Assembly: GCA_019100305.1 (NCBI GenBank)
Contig: JAHRHW010000048.1
Span: forward strand, 1-16,302
Direction of reading: 5' to 3'
Source of the DNA: Candidatus Thiodiazotropha taylori
Lineage (GTDB): Bacteria > Pseudomonadota > Gammaproteobacteria > Chromatiales > Chromatiaceae
Length of the DNA: 16,302 nt
Each line of letters opens with the position of its first letter. The first letter of the stretch is position 1. A model generated the notes under the pieces. It did not search any database, was not told where the DNA came from, and saw only the letters and a program-made list of their open reading frames with translations. Both the position numbers and the translations under genes were made by a program. This document shows positions 7,793-14,963 of this stretch, in pieces.

Positions 7793-9670
7793 TCAACGCT
7801 CCCCACTGACCGGATTGGCGGCAAGGGTCGGGGTGCCCGAGGGTAGCTGCAGATTGTTCAGATAGACCTGGGTCTGCTGGCCCGCCACACCATCTGCATC
7901 GAGGCCGTTTTGACGTTGAAACGCTTCCAGCCGGGTCTTGAGAGCTGTATCGAAGCGATCCAGTCCCTCAACCAGGACCAGCTCTCCACCATCCACAAGA
8001 CTGAGGCGATTACGTAACCAGGTGACCGCCTCTCCCGTAGAGCCCTGACCAATCAATGCCAGACCGGCATGAGGCTTCCATAACATGACAAAACCTCCCC
8101 GCCAGTAACGCTTGAGTTGCTCCAGCTTGACCACACCCTGGGACTCACCAGTATCGACCAACAGCCAATCACCATCCACATGGGTAAGAAACAACAGGCG
8201 TTCCTGAGCATCCTGTTTCAGGCGAATCAACAGGGGACGATTCAAGCGCAGCAGGGTTTTCCAGTCGGCAAACTCACTCAAGCAGCGCAACCCATACTCC
8301 GGAGCCTGTTGGCAGGGATGGGAGGCAGTGTTCAGATTGATCGACTCATCCCACACCTGAAACAGCTTCTGGTAACTGCTGAAACTGTTCTGCGGCTGTT
8401 TAAACAGCCTATCCAGCTCGATCTCTCTGGGTGAGCGCTTGTCTTCCACATGCGGGCTGGTGGCCGCTTCACCATTGACCTCATCCGTTTCAGGACCTGC
8501 GATCTCTGGTAGCTCTGCCGGAGCGGCCTGGAGCGGCACTTCCGGCTGCTCGACGGATGGCGATTGCGACAGCTCAGCCGGCTGCTCCACCAGGTTGGAT
8601 TGGGAGTCACCAGCCGCTGTCCTGGATTGTTGTGGCGTCTCGACCTCGGCCTGGGGAGTCGAATCACCTCCCTGAGGCATCTTGTCAACCTCTTCAGCAG
8701 ATGTCCCCTTAACCGGTTTCGGCGGTTGTGACTGCGACTCCATGCTAAGATCCATGCTGCGGCTCTGGTCGTTGTCATACCAGTACCAACCACCTGCAAC
8801 GGCCAATAGCAACAGCAGACCGGCTGATACACCAAGCATCAGACCAGGTTTGCGTTTCGCCTTGCGCCCTTTGACCTCCTTGGCAGAACGCCAGACCATG
8901 CGAGCATCGACTCTCTGTTTGCCACTGGTATAGATGGCCAGCAAAGCCCGTTCACAGATGGTGTTGATCAGCCGGGGTATGCCCCGGGAGTAGCGATGCA
9001 ACAGCCACAGTGCGGCCGGGGTGAACAGATCCTCCCGCTCACCGGCCACCGCCAGGCGATGACTGATATAGGCCCCGGTCTCCGCCTGGTTCAAGGGAGA
9101 CAGATGGTAACGGGCCGTGATCCGCTGATCGACCTGACGCAGCTCCTTGCGGTCGAGAATCTGCAGCAGTTCCGGCTGACCTACCAGAATGATACGCAAC
9201 AGCTTATGTTGGGATGTCTCAAGATTAGTCAGCAAGCGAACCTGCTCAAGCACTCTTGGACTCAGGTTCTGCGCTTCGTCCACCACCAGTACGGTATGTT
9301 TACCGGCACTGTGGATCTCCAGCAGATGCTTGGCCAGTCGATCACTGAGGTGTTTCAGGGAGTATGGGGGGCCTTTGTATGAGATTCCAAGCTCATCACA
9401 GATGGTCGCCAGAAACTCCCGTCTGGATAGCCGGGGATTGAGAATCAGCGCGACCTCCACATCCTCCAGCTGCTGGGCCAGCAGACTTCTCAGCAACAGG
9501 GTTTTGCCGGTCCCGACCTCTCCTGTCAGGAGTACGAACCCACCATTCGGGCCAGCGCCATAGATCAGATGGGCAAGACTCTCCTCATGCCCCCGACTCA
9601 GATAGAGATAGCGGGGATCCGGGGTGATGGCAAACGGATTTTCCTTGAATCCAAAATCGCTGAATTTCAT
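7793..9670 (-). CDS. gspA: General secretion pathway ATPase GspA (ExeA-like), with peptidoglycan-binding domain
   Basis: GspA is an inner-membrane AAA ATPase that, with GspB, reorganises peptidoglycan contacts so that the type II secretin can assemble. The 625-aa protein begins with the ExeA signature FGFKENPFAITPDPRYLYLS. Its Walker A is GEVGTGKT (50-57), Walker B TVLVVDEAQN (126-135), and QRITARYHLSPL (182-193) fits the sensor region. After a basic stretch comes one membrane segment (about 275-297), then an acidic, Pro/Gln-rich linker (about 300-410). A periplasmic domain (about 420-540) resembles the C39-like region of ExeA, and a peptidoglycan-binding type 1 domain is at about 560-610 (LEAFQRQNGLDADGVAGQQT). 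It follows the Sel1 gene by 15 bp and is coupled to gspB. No other type II secretion genes are in the window. Confidence 0.93.
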   Translation of the reverse strand: MKFSDFGFKENPFAITPDPRYLYLSRGHEESLAHLIYGAGPNGGFVLLTGEVGTGKTLLLRSLLAQQLEDVEVALILNPRLSRREFLATICDELGISYKGPPYSLKHLSDRLAKHLLEIHSAGKHTVLVVDEAQNLSPRVLEQVRLLTNLETSQHKLLRIILVGQPELLQILDRKELRQVDQRITARYHLSPLNQAETGAYISHRLAVAGEREDLFTPAALWLLHRYSRGIPRLINTICERALLAIYTSGKQRVDARMVWRSAKEVKGRKAKRKPGLMLGVSAGLLLLLAVAGGWYWYDNDQSRSMDLSMESQSQPPKPVKGTSAEEVDKMPQGGDSTPQAEVETPQQSRTAAGDSQSNLVEQPAELSQSPSVEQPEVPLQAAPAELPEIAGPETDEVNGEAATSPHVEDKRSPREIELDRLFKQPQNSFSSYQKLFQVWDESINLNTASHPCQQAPEYGLRCLSEFADWKTLLRLNRPLLIRLKQDAQERLLFLTHVDGDWLLVDTGESQGVVKLEQLKRYWRGGFVMLWKPHAGLALIGQGSTGEAVTWLRNRLSLVDGGELVLVEGLDRFDTALKTRLEAFQRQNGLDADGVAGQQTQVYLNNLQLPSGTPTLAANPVSGER

Positions 9671-9685
9671 GATCTTGTAAGCGGA

Positions 9686-10099
9686 TCAATCACAGCCGTC
9701 ATCCGCCTCATCCTCATTTTCCTCGGCTATCATGGTTGCCAGCTCGAGCCACTTGATCGCCTCGGTCTCACTGCGCTCCACCCATCGACCGGCAAGATAG
9801 ATCTGACCCAGCTCATTGGCCGCCAGATAGTAGTAGCCATCCTCAGCGGCCTGTTTCAGCCAGTTGACGCCCTGTTGGGTATTCTGCTCTGTCCCCCGAC
9901 CATGCAGATAGAGCATGCCGAGCTGGAACTGGGCTTCCACATGGTCCCGCTTTGCCAGTCGTTTGAATGTCCGGTAGGCGGTGGTGTAATCGCCGCCTGT
10001 CAGCGCGGCCATACCATCAGCGTAGTCATCTGCAGTCGCTCCGGCGGAGAGCATCAACATCGACCAGGCCAGGAGCAGCTTAATTATCGTATTTCTCAT
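9686..10099 (-). CDS. Exported Sel1-repeat protein
   Basis: From ATG 10099 the protein is 137 aa, with a signal peptide MRNTIIKLLLAWSMLMLSAGATA and probable cleavage before DDYADG. Two Sel1/TPR-like repeats follow: AEAQFQLGMLYLHGRG-type sequence with NTQQGVNWLKQAAEDGYYYLAANELGQIYLAG, then ETEAIKWLELATM. Such repeats form helical solenoids that bind proteins. The tail is strongly acidic (EENEDEADDGCD). The frame is open up to a further start at 10219, but only 10099 puts the signal peptide at the N-terminus. It ends 15 bp before gspA and is probably in the same transcript, so a role in envelope or secretion-complex assembly is a reasonable guess, not shown. Confidence 0.8.
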   Translation of the reverse strand: MRNTIIKLLLAWSMLMLSAGATADDYADGMAALTGGDYTTAYRTFKRLAKRDHVEAQFQLGMLYLHGRGTEQNTQQGVNWLKQAAEDGYYYLAANELGQIYLAGRWVERSETEAIKWLELATMIAEENEDEADDGCD

Positions 10100-10432
10100 G
10101 ATCACACTATTCTGACACAGGACCCCGTGATTACCAGAGGGGCAGAATGTTTTTTCGCAATCGGTTTGGCGCCAGAATGAGGCCTGTAATGCAAACCTTG
10201 TATGAAACCGACCCTTCACACAAGCAAATCAAACCAGCAACTTGATTGCAGCAAGCAAAAAGCGCCTGACGCAACTTTATCCGAGGAATCCGATCACATA
10301 ATTATCAACCCGGCAACTCAGTATGTCGCGTCGAACAATCTCAACCCATTAAACCGGAGATCAGGCAAGCCTTATGGTGTAATCTCCTGCCGACAACCAA
10401 CACCATAGTAAAAACCCATATCAAGGTGCCAC
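10100..10432. other. Divergent intergenic region between the Sel1/gspAB cluster and the rhodanese gene
   Basis: These 333 bp hold no convincing gene; a 68-codon open frame on the plus strand has no recognisable content. It must hold both divergent promoters, but I see no strong -35/-10 pair on either strand. An 8-bp inverted repeat TATGGTGT (10373-10380) / ACACCATA (10400-10407) lies 25 bp before the rhodanese start; repeats of that size occur by chance. AAGGTG 5 bp before ATG 10433 is the rhodanese ribosome binding site. Confidence 0.5.
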
Positions 10433-11326
10433 ATGTACAGATTTGCTTTCATCCTGATGCTTCTCACTACCGCACTACCCCTCTCGGCCCAGCCATTGGT
10501 ATCCGTCGAGTGGCTGGAACAGAACAAGAACAACGCTGACCTGGTGTTACTCGATCTGCAGAGCAACCAGAACTACCTGCGATTTCATATCCCGGGATCC
10601 ATAAACACTGAATACAGCCATTGGCGAACGGAAAAAAAGGGGCAGCCCAAGGTTCTGCCCCCGGTTCCCATTATGCAGAAGCTGATCGGTTCCCTGGGAA
10701 TCAGCAATAAAAGCCATGTGGTGCTGATTCCGCTTGGCGCCAGCGCCGGTGATATGGCGGTGGCGTCCCGGGTCTACTGGAGTTTCAAGGTGCTGGGACA
10801 CGATAAGGTTTCGATCCTGGATGGTGGACTGATCGCCTATGCTGAGACCCGTAAATACCCCCTGGAAAAAGGCAATCATCAGCTCAAACCCGCCACGTTC
10901 AAGGCCAACTACCAAGCGGAGATGAATCCGGATGCCGAGGCGGTCAAACAGGCGCTCAACTCCGGCGCATTGGCCGTGGATAACCGTACTCGTGCTGAAT
11001 ACCTCGGGATCTACAAAGGTGGCGCCAAGGAGCGTCCCGGCAGCCTGCCCGGTGCGGTCAATCTCAACTACGACTGGCTGACCGTCAATGGCAGCGGCAA
11101 ACTGCACAAGCTGGAGAATCTGAAGCAGATCTACACGGCCGGCAACGTGCCTCTGCAAGGTGCACAGATCAACTATTGCCACACCGGAAATCGTGCTGCG
11201 CTGGCCTGGTTTGTCTCACATGAACTGCTTGGCAACAGCCAGGCCAAACTCTACGACGGCTCCACTCAGGAGTGGGCGGCAGATGCAACTCTACCGATGG
11301 ATCAACAGGTTCAGCTGAACTTCTGA
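10433..11326 (+). CDS. Periplasmic tandem-rhodanese sulfurtransferase
   Basis: Rhodaneses move sulfane sulfur, for example from thiosulfate, to an acceptor thiol. The 297-aa protein has a signal peptide (MYRFAFILMLLTTALPLSAQ) and two rhodanese modules. The first (about 22-145) has the fold signatures LVLLDLQSNQNYLRFHIPGSINTEY and KVSILDGGLIAY, but its would-be active loop, LIPLGASAGDMA (98-109), has no cysteine, so it should be inactive. The second (about 165-295) has VDNRTRAEYLG, the active-site loop NYCHTGNRAALAWF with Cys249, and LYDGSTQEWA. An inactive first and active second domain is the usual arrangement of SseA-type enzymes. AAGGTG supports the start. The DUF255 gene follows 63 bp downstream on the same strand. 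The physiological substrate is unknown. Confidence 0.88.
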   Translation: MYRFAFILMLLTTALPLSAQPLVSVEWLEQNKNNADLVLLDLQSNQNYLRFHIPGSINTEYSHWRTEKKGQPKVLPPVPIMQKLIGSLGISNKSHVVLIPLGASAGDMAVASRVYWSFKVLGHDKVSILDGGLIAYAETRKYPLEKGNHQLKPATFKANYQAEMNPDAEAVKQALNSGALAVDNRTRAEYLGIYKGGAKERPGSLPGAVNLNYDWLTVNGSGKLHKLENLKQIYTAGNVPLQGAQINYCHTGNRAALAWFVSHELLGNSQAKLYDGSTQEWAADATLPMDQQVQLNF

Positions 11327-11333
11327 ACCTGAG

Positions 11334-11357
11334 TGGATTAGTGTTAAAAGGCCCTAG
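11334..11357. repeat. 24-bp inverted repeat, left copy
   Basis: This stretch between the rhodanese stop and the DUF255 start is the reverse complement of 13794-13817 with one mismatch in 24 (TTTTAA against TGTTAA). Read on the minus strand it begins CTAGGGCCTTTTAACAC and ends AATCCA. It also lies on the presumed rhodanese-DUF255 transcript. Matches of this length cannot be expected by chance in 16 kb. Confidence 0.85.
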
Positions 11358-11389
11358 AGAACGTAAAACCGCAAGGGAAAGAGCTGCCG

Positions 11390-13777
11390 ATGCCAAGAGT
11401 TCTGTTGATCGTTATCAGCCTGCTGCTTCTGCAACCGGCAGGCCATGCGGATGAGACCCTACATCTGGAGAGGTCCGAGTCTATGGCAAAGAAACTCTAT
11501 CAGGCCTACCTGGATAAAGGCATTGGCTACCGACCGCGTACCGAGCATTTCAATACGGACGGCACCCCCAGTTTCATCAACCAGCTGATTCTGGAGGATT
11601 CCCCCTATCTACTGCAGCATGCGCACAATCCGGTCGACTGGCACCCCTGGTCCGAGGCCGCCTTTCAGAAGGCAAAACAGCAAAACAAACCGATCTTTCT
11701 TTCGATCGGTTACTCAACCTGCCACTGGTGTCATGTGATGGAGCGGGAGAGTTTCGAAAACCTGCCGATCGCTGCGCTGCTGAACCGGGATTTCATCGCC
11801 ATCAAGGTGGACCGGGAGAGCCACCCCGATGTGGATGAGGTCTATATGACCGCCGTGATGCTGATGACCGGTCACGGGGGTTGGCCCATGTCCAACTTCC
11901 TCACCCCCGAGGGAAAGCCATTTTATGGGGGTACCTATTACACCCCCGAACAGTTCAGCTCACTGCTTGAACAGGTCAATCAGCTCTGGAAAGAGCGGCC
12001 TGACGATGTGATTGCACAGGCGGAAAAAGTGGCGGATGCGGTCGCCGAGAGCAACCGCCTGCGAGGTGAGGCAAAGGCGCTCGATGAGGGGGTTATAGTC
12101 CAGGCCGTCAAGAGCATGCAGAACGCCTTCGATGAGATCCAGGGAGGCTTCGGACAGGCACCGAAGTTCCCCAGAGAGCCCTGGCTCTATCTGTTGCTCG
12201 ACCAGGCGCAGCGCCATGCGGATCAAACCGCCCTGCAGATGTTGACAGTGACTTTGGACCATATGGGACGGGGCGGCATCTACGACCAGGTGGCTGGCGG
12301 TTTCCATCGCTACTCCACCGATTATGAGTGGCTGGTGCCACACTTCGAAAAGATGCTCTACAACCAGGCCCATCTCAGCCGCATCTATCTGGGCGCCTGG
12401 CGTATCACCGGCAGAGAGGATTTTCGCCGGATCGCCACTCAGACTCTCGACTATGTGCTGCGTGAGATGACCTCACCGGAAGGAGGATTCTACTCCGCAA
12501 CCGATGCTGACAGCGAAGGCGAAGAGGGACTGTTTTTCACCTGGACCCAAGATGAACTGAACGCTGCCCTCGGCAAGCAGCAGGCAAGCCTGGCGAGCGC
12601 TCTCTACGGAGTGACCCCGTCCGGTAACTTCGAAGGGCGCAATATTCTCCACCTGCCTCAAACCCTCGCCGAGTTTGCCAATGAGAAACAACTCTCATTG
12701 ACCGATCTGCTCACGCAGTTGGAGAACATCAATCAAATACTGCTGGAAACCCGCAACAAGCGTATCCCGCCCCTGAGAGATGACAAGATTGTCACCTCTT
12801 GGAACGGCATGATGATCACCGCGTTTGCCCAGGCCGCCGATCTGCTGGATAACACCAGCTACCGGGATGCGGCGCTCAAGGCAGCCGAGTTTCTCTGGCA
12901 GCAGAACCGATATAAAGCGGGTTACCTATGGCGAGTCCATCTGAACGGACAGTCTTCCATTGCGGCCACCCAGGAGGATTACGCCTACCTGTCGGAGAGC
13001 TTTCTCTACCTCTACGATCTGACCGGTGAGCCGCTCTGGTTGGAGCGCGCCAAAGAGCTGGCCGGAGCCATGACCGGGCGGTTTCTCGATCGTCAGCAGG
13101 GCGGTTTTTTCATGAATGAGGCAGAGAGCAGTATCACCGGCATGGGTCGCCCTAAGGATGAGGGCTCTGACAACGCCATACCCTCGGGCAGTTCTGTGGC
13201 AATACACAGCCTGCAGCGACTCTGGCAACGCAGCGGTGAGTTGGACTTCCGCAAACAGACCGATAGCCTGATATCCCGCTTCGCCCCGGCCCTCGAAGCG
13301 ACACCGATCAGCTACGGATACCTGTTGAGCGCCGTGGCCGACCACCGGCATGGTGAACTCGCTTCGAGGGCCTATGCGGGACAGGGTGGCATCCGCATTC
13401 AAGCCAACACCAGCCAGGCAACAGATCAAACTCTGCTGAACCTGAAGATCCACATTCCGGACGGCTGGCACATCAACTCCAACCAACCCACCGGCAAGGA
13501 TCTGATTGCGACCCGTATGAGCTTGTCGGAACAGTCCAACGGCTGGCAGATGGGGCCGGTAACCTACCCTAAGGGAAAACAGGAGAAACTCGCGTTCCAG
13601 CAACAGCCACTCTCTGTCTATGGGGGAGACGTCAGCTTGCAAACTCTGCTGAAACAGGTCGATGAAGATCATCCCGGTTCAACCACACTACCGGTTGAGT
13701 TACAGCTTCAGGCGTGTAACGACCAGGTCTGCCTGCCACCGGAAACCGTGACACTCTGGGTGGACCTTATCCGGTAA
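11390..13777 (+). CDS. Exported DUF255 thioredoxin-fold/glycosidase-like protein with a DsbD N-domain-like C-terminus
   Basis: The 795-aa protein starts with a signal peptide (MPRVLLIVISLLLLQPAGHA). Residues about 60-225 are the DUF255 (YyaL/SPATA20-like) thioredoxin-fold domain: NSPYLLQHAHNPVDWHPW-type sequence, then STCHWCHVMERESFE with Cys111/Cys114, and GHGGWPMSNFLTP. About 230-640 is an (alpha/alpha)6-barrel-like region (GGGFHRYSTDYEWLVPHFEKML-like, TSWNGMMITA, EGSDNAIPSGSS). The last 130 residues resemble the N-terminal domain of DsbD: IPDGWHINSNQP, LSVYGG and LQACNDQVCLPP, with Cys776/Cys781 in the place of the DsbD redox pair. Such DUF255 proteins are usually cytoplasmic, so export plus a DsbD-like tail points to periplasmic thiol redox work. 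GGGAAAGAG precedes the ATG. The activity of the family is not established. Confidence 0.85.
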   Translation: MPRVLLIVISLLLLQPAGHADETLHLERSESMAKKLYQAYLDKGIGYRPRTEHFNTDGTPSFINQLILEDSPYLLQHAHNPVDWHPWSEAAFQKAKQQNKPIFLSIGYSTCHWCHVMERESFENLPIAALLNRDFIAIKVDRESHPDVDEVYMTAVMLMTGHGGWPMSNFLTPEGKPFYGGTYYTPEQFSSLLEQVNQLWKERPDDVIAQAEKVADAVAESNRLRGEAKALDEGVIVQAVKSMQNAFDEIQGGFGQAPKFPREPWLYLLLDQAQRHADQTALQMLTVTLDHMGRGGIYDQVAGGFHRYSTDYEWLVPHFEKMLYNQAHLSRIYLGAWRITGREDFRRIATQTLDYVLREMTSPEGGFYSATDADSEGEEGLFFTWTQDELNAALGKQQASLASALYGVTPSGNFEGRNILHLPQTLAEFANEKQLSLTDLLTQLENINQILLETRNKRIPPLRDDKIVTSWNGMMITAFAQAADLLDNTSYRDAALKAAEFLWQQNRYKAGYLWRVHLNGQSSIAATQEDYAYLSESFLYLYDLTGEPLWLERAKELAGAMTGRFLDRQQGGFFMNEAESSITGMGRPKDEGSDNAIPSGSSVAIHSLQRLWQRSGELDFRKQTDSLISRFAPALEATPISYGYLLSAVADHRHGELASRAYAGQGGIRIQANTSQATDQTLLNLKIHIPDGWHINSNQPTGKDLIATRMSLSEQSNGWQMGPVTYPKGKQEKLAFQQQPLSVYGGDVSLQTLLKQVDEDHPGSTTLPVELQLQACNDQVCLPPETVTLWVDLIR

Positions 13778-13793
13778 ACCAAACGATTGTCTG

Positions 13794-13817
13794 CTAGGGC
13801 CTGTTAACACTAATCCA
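13794..13817. repeat. 24-bp inverted repeat, right copy
   Basis: This sequence (beginning CTAGGGCCTGTTAACAC and ending AATCCA) starts 16 bp after the DUF255 stop and is the inverse of 11334-11357 at 23 of 24 positions. Together the two copies frame the whole DUF255 gene as a 2.48-kb unit. The copy also contains the palindrome GTTAAC. Confidence 0.85.
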
Positions 13818-13828
13818 ATTGGCCCTAG
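13794..13828 (+). terminator. Palindrome downstream of the DUF255 gene, possible transcript end
   Basis: CTAGGGCC (13794-13801) pairs perfectly with GGCCCTAG (13821-13828) across a 19-nt loop, 16 bp after the stop codon. A second small stem, CCCAG (13836-13840) with CTGGG (13850-13854), follows. Neither has a T-tract, so intrinsic termination is doubtful; it may instead be a repeat-element end. Confidence 0.3.
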
Positions 13829-13910
13829 GGTAATCCCCAGTGCCCAAGCCTGGGTGGAGCTCATAGAATAGACTTCTGTAGATCAAGGAACTGAGATACT
13901 GGAGTTATCC

Positions 13911-14963
13911 ATGAACGGATCAGCAACCACATTTGCCAGCAGTCAGACACGCTCACCAAACCCTCTGTTCGGCGCGAACCATACTCCACTCAGTAGGCCG
14001 ATTCGAACTCACCAGGCTGTCGCACAGAAGGTTGCCAAGCTGTTCAGGCAGGGCAGACAGGGAGAAGCGGTTGCTGTTTTAAACAACCAGAAACAGGCAC
14101 AGCCTCCGGCTGTTCAGCAGGCGCTCGACCGGATGGTCAGCGCGGCGCTCCAGTACTCGATTTCACCAGACAGTACACACAACGGCCTGGACCGGTTTGC
14201 CAGCCCCGCAGAGATCGGTACAGCCATCAGACAGATCAATGAAGCCGGCAGCCAGCCACCCGAGATGCCGGACACATCAACACTCTCCGATCAGCAGAAG
14301 TTTGATGTCTACGCCAGCATTGTGCAGACCCGTGGCGATCAGGCCGCACAGGATGACCTTGCCAACGGCAACAGTGTCATCATCGGCCTGCGCACTGAAA
14401 CCAACACCCTGGAAAACAGTGGCCGGGGTGTTTACGATGACCGCATCGCCGTCATCTCCAGGGATGCCAATGGCACCGTCCATGTAGAGGAGTTCAATCA
14501 GGTTTCAACCGAACCCTCGGCACAATACGATGCCAATCTGACCAACCATCCTGACAACCGATTCAGACGCGCGGTTGGTGTGGATGTCACCGGCGACGGT
14601 ATCCGTGACCAGGGCAGACTGGCCGCACCACAGACCATTCAGATGTATGAAGATACCCATCGCAATCCAGCCTCGGCAGGCGGCACTGATTTTGCGCTAA
14701 GACCGACACCGCAGGCGGTAACCCGTGGACAAGCTGGCGTGGAGCGATTCACCGCGGGAACCGGCTATGTGGATAGCAGCAACCCGGCTACCAGCGATGA
14801 CCTCAACCGCACATTCAAGATACACTCAGGTAGCCGCACCAATACCGATTCGGCTGGCTGTACGACCGTCCACCCCAATGATTATGTGCGGTTTGAAAAC
14901 AGCATCAGAACCCATCCGGGGCAGACCACCTGGAACTACCTGCTCACCGAGGTCTCACCATAA
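13911..14963 (+). CDS. Putative murein-targeting effector or hydrolase with a YkuD-like SxGC motif
   Basis: The 350-aa protein has no signal peptide or membrane segment. The N-terminal 130 residues are polar and probably an adaptor region. A middle block (154-182) reads NSVIIGLRTETN...GVYDDRIAVI, DVTGDGIRD (225-233) looks like a calcium-binding DxNxDGxxD loop, and the C-terminus holds FKIHSGSR...SAGCTTVHPNDY with His305 and Cys317. The order 'IGLR - YDD - HxG - SxGC - P-x-aromatic' recalls a phage/prophage family of unknown biochemistry and the His/SxGC centre of L,D-transpeptidases. Tlde1, a type VI secretion effector, uses a comparable site. GGAG 6 bp before ATG 13911 supports the start. 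The next gene overlaps its stop and is secreted, like an immunity partner. Function is inference from motif and context. Confidence 0.55.
   Translation: MNGSATTFASSQTRSPNPLFGANHTPLSRPIRTHQAVAQKVAKLFRQGRQGEAVAVLNNQKQAQPPAVQQALDRMVSAALQYSISPDSTHNGLDRFASPAEIGTAIRQINEAGSQPPEMPDTSTLSDQQKFDVYASIVQTRGDQAAQDDLANGNSVIIGLRTETNTLENSGRGVYDDRIAVISRDANGTVHVEEFNQVSTEPSAQYDANLTNHPDNRFRRAVGVDVTGDGIRDQGRLAAPQTIQMYEDTHRNPASAGGTDFALRPTPQAVTRGQAGVERFTAGTGYVDSSNPATSDDLNRTFKIHSGSRTNTDSAGCTTVHPNDYVRFENSIRTHPGQTTWNYLLTEVSP
14949..14952 (+). promoter_or_regulatory. Ribosome binding site that points to an ATA start at 14960
   Basis: GAGG lies 7 bp before ATA 14960, ideal spacing for initiation. There is no ATG, GTG or TTG in that frame near it, and the first conventional start (TTG 15023) has no Shine-Dalgarno and would remove the signal peptide. 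The ATA overlaps the upstream TAA stop as ATAA. Confidence 0.55.

Noticed and set aside
10373..10407. 8-bp inverted repeat TATGGTGT/ACACCATA before the rhodanese gene
   Set aside because: Chance-level for this size; no further sequence support.
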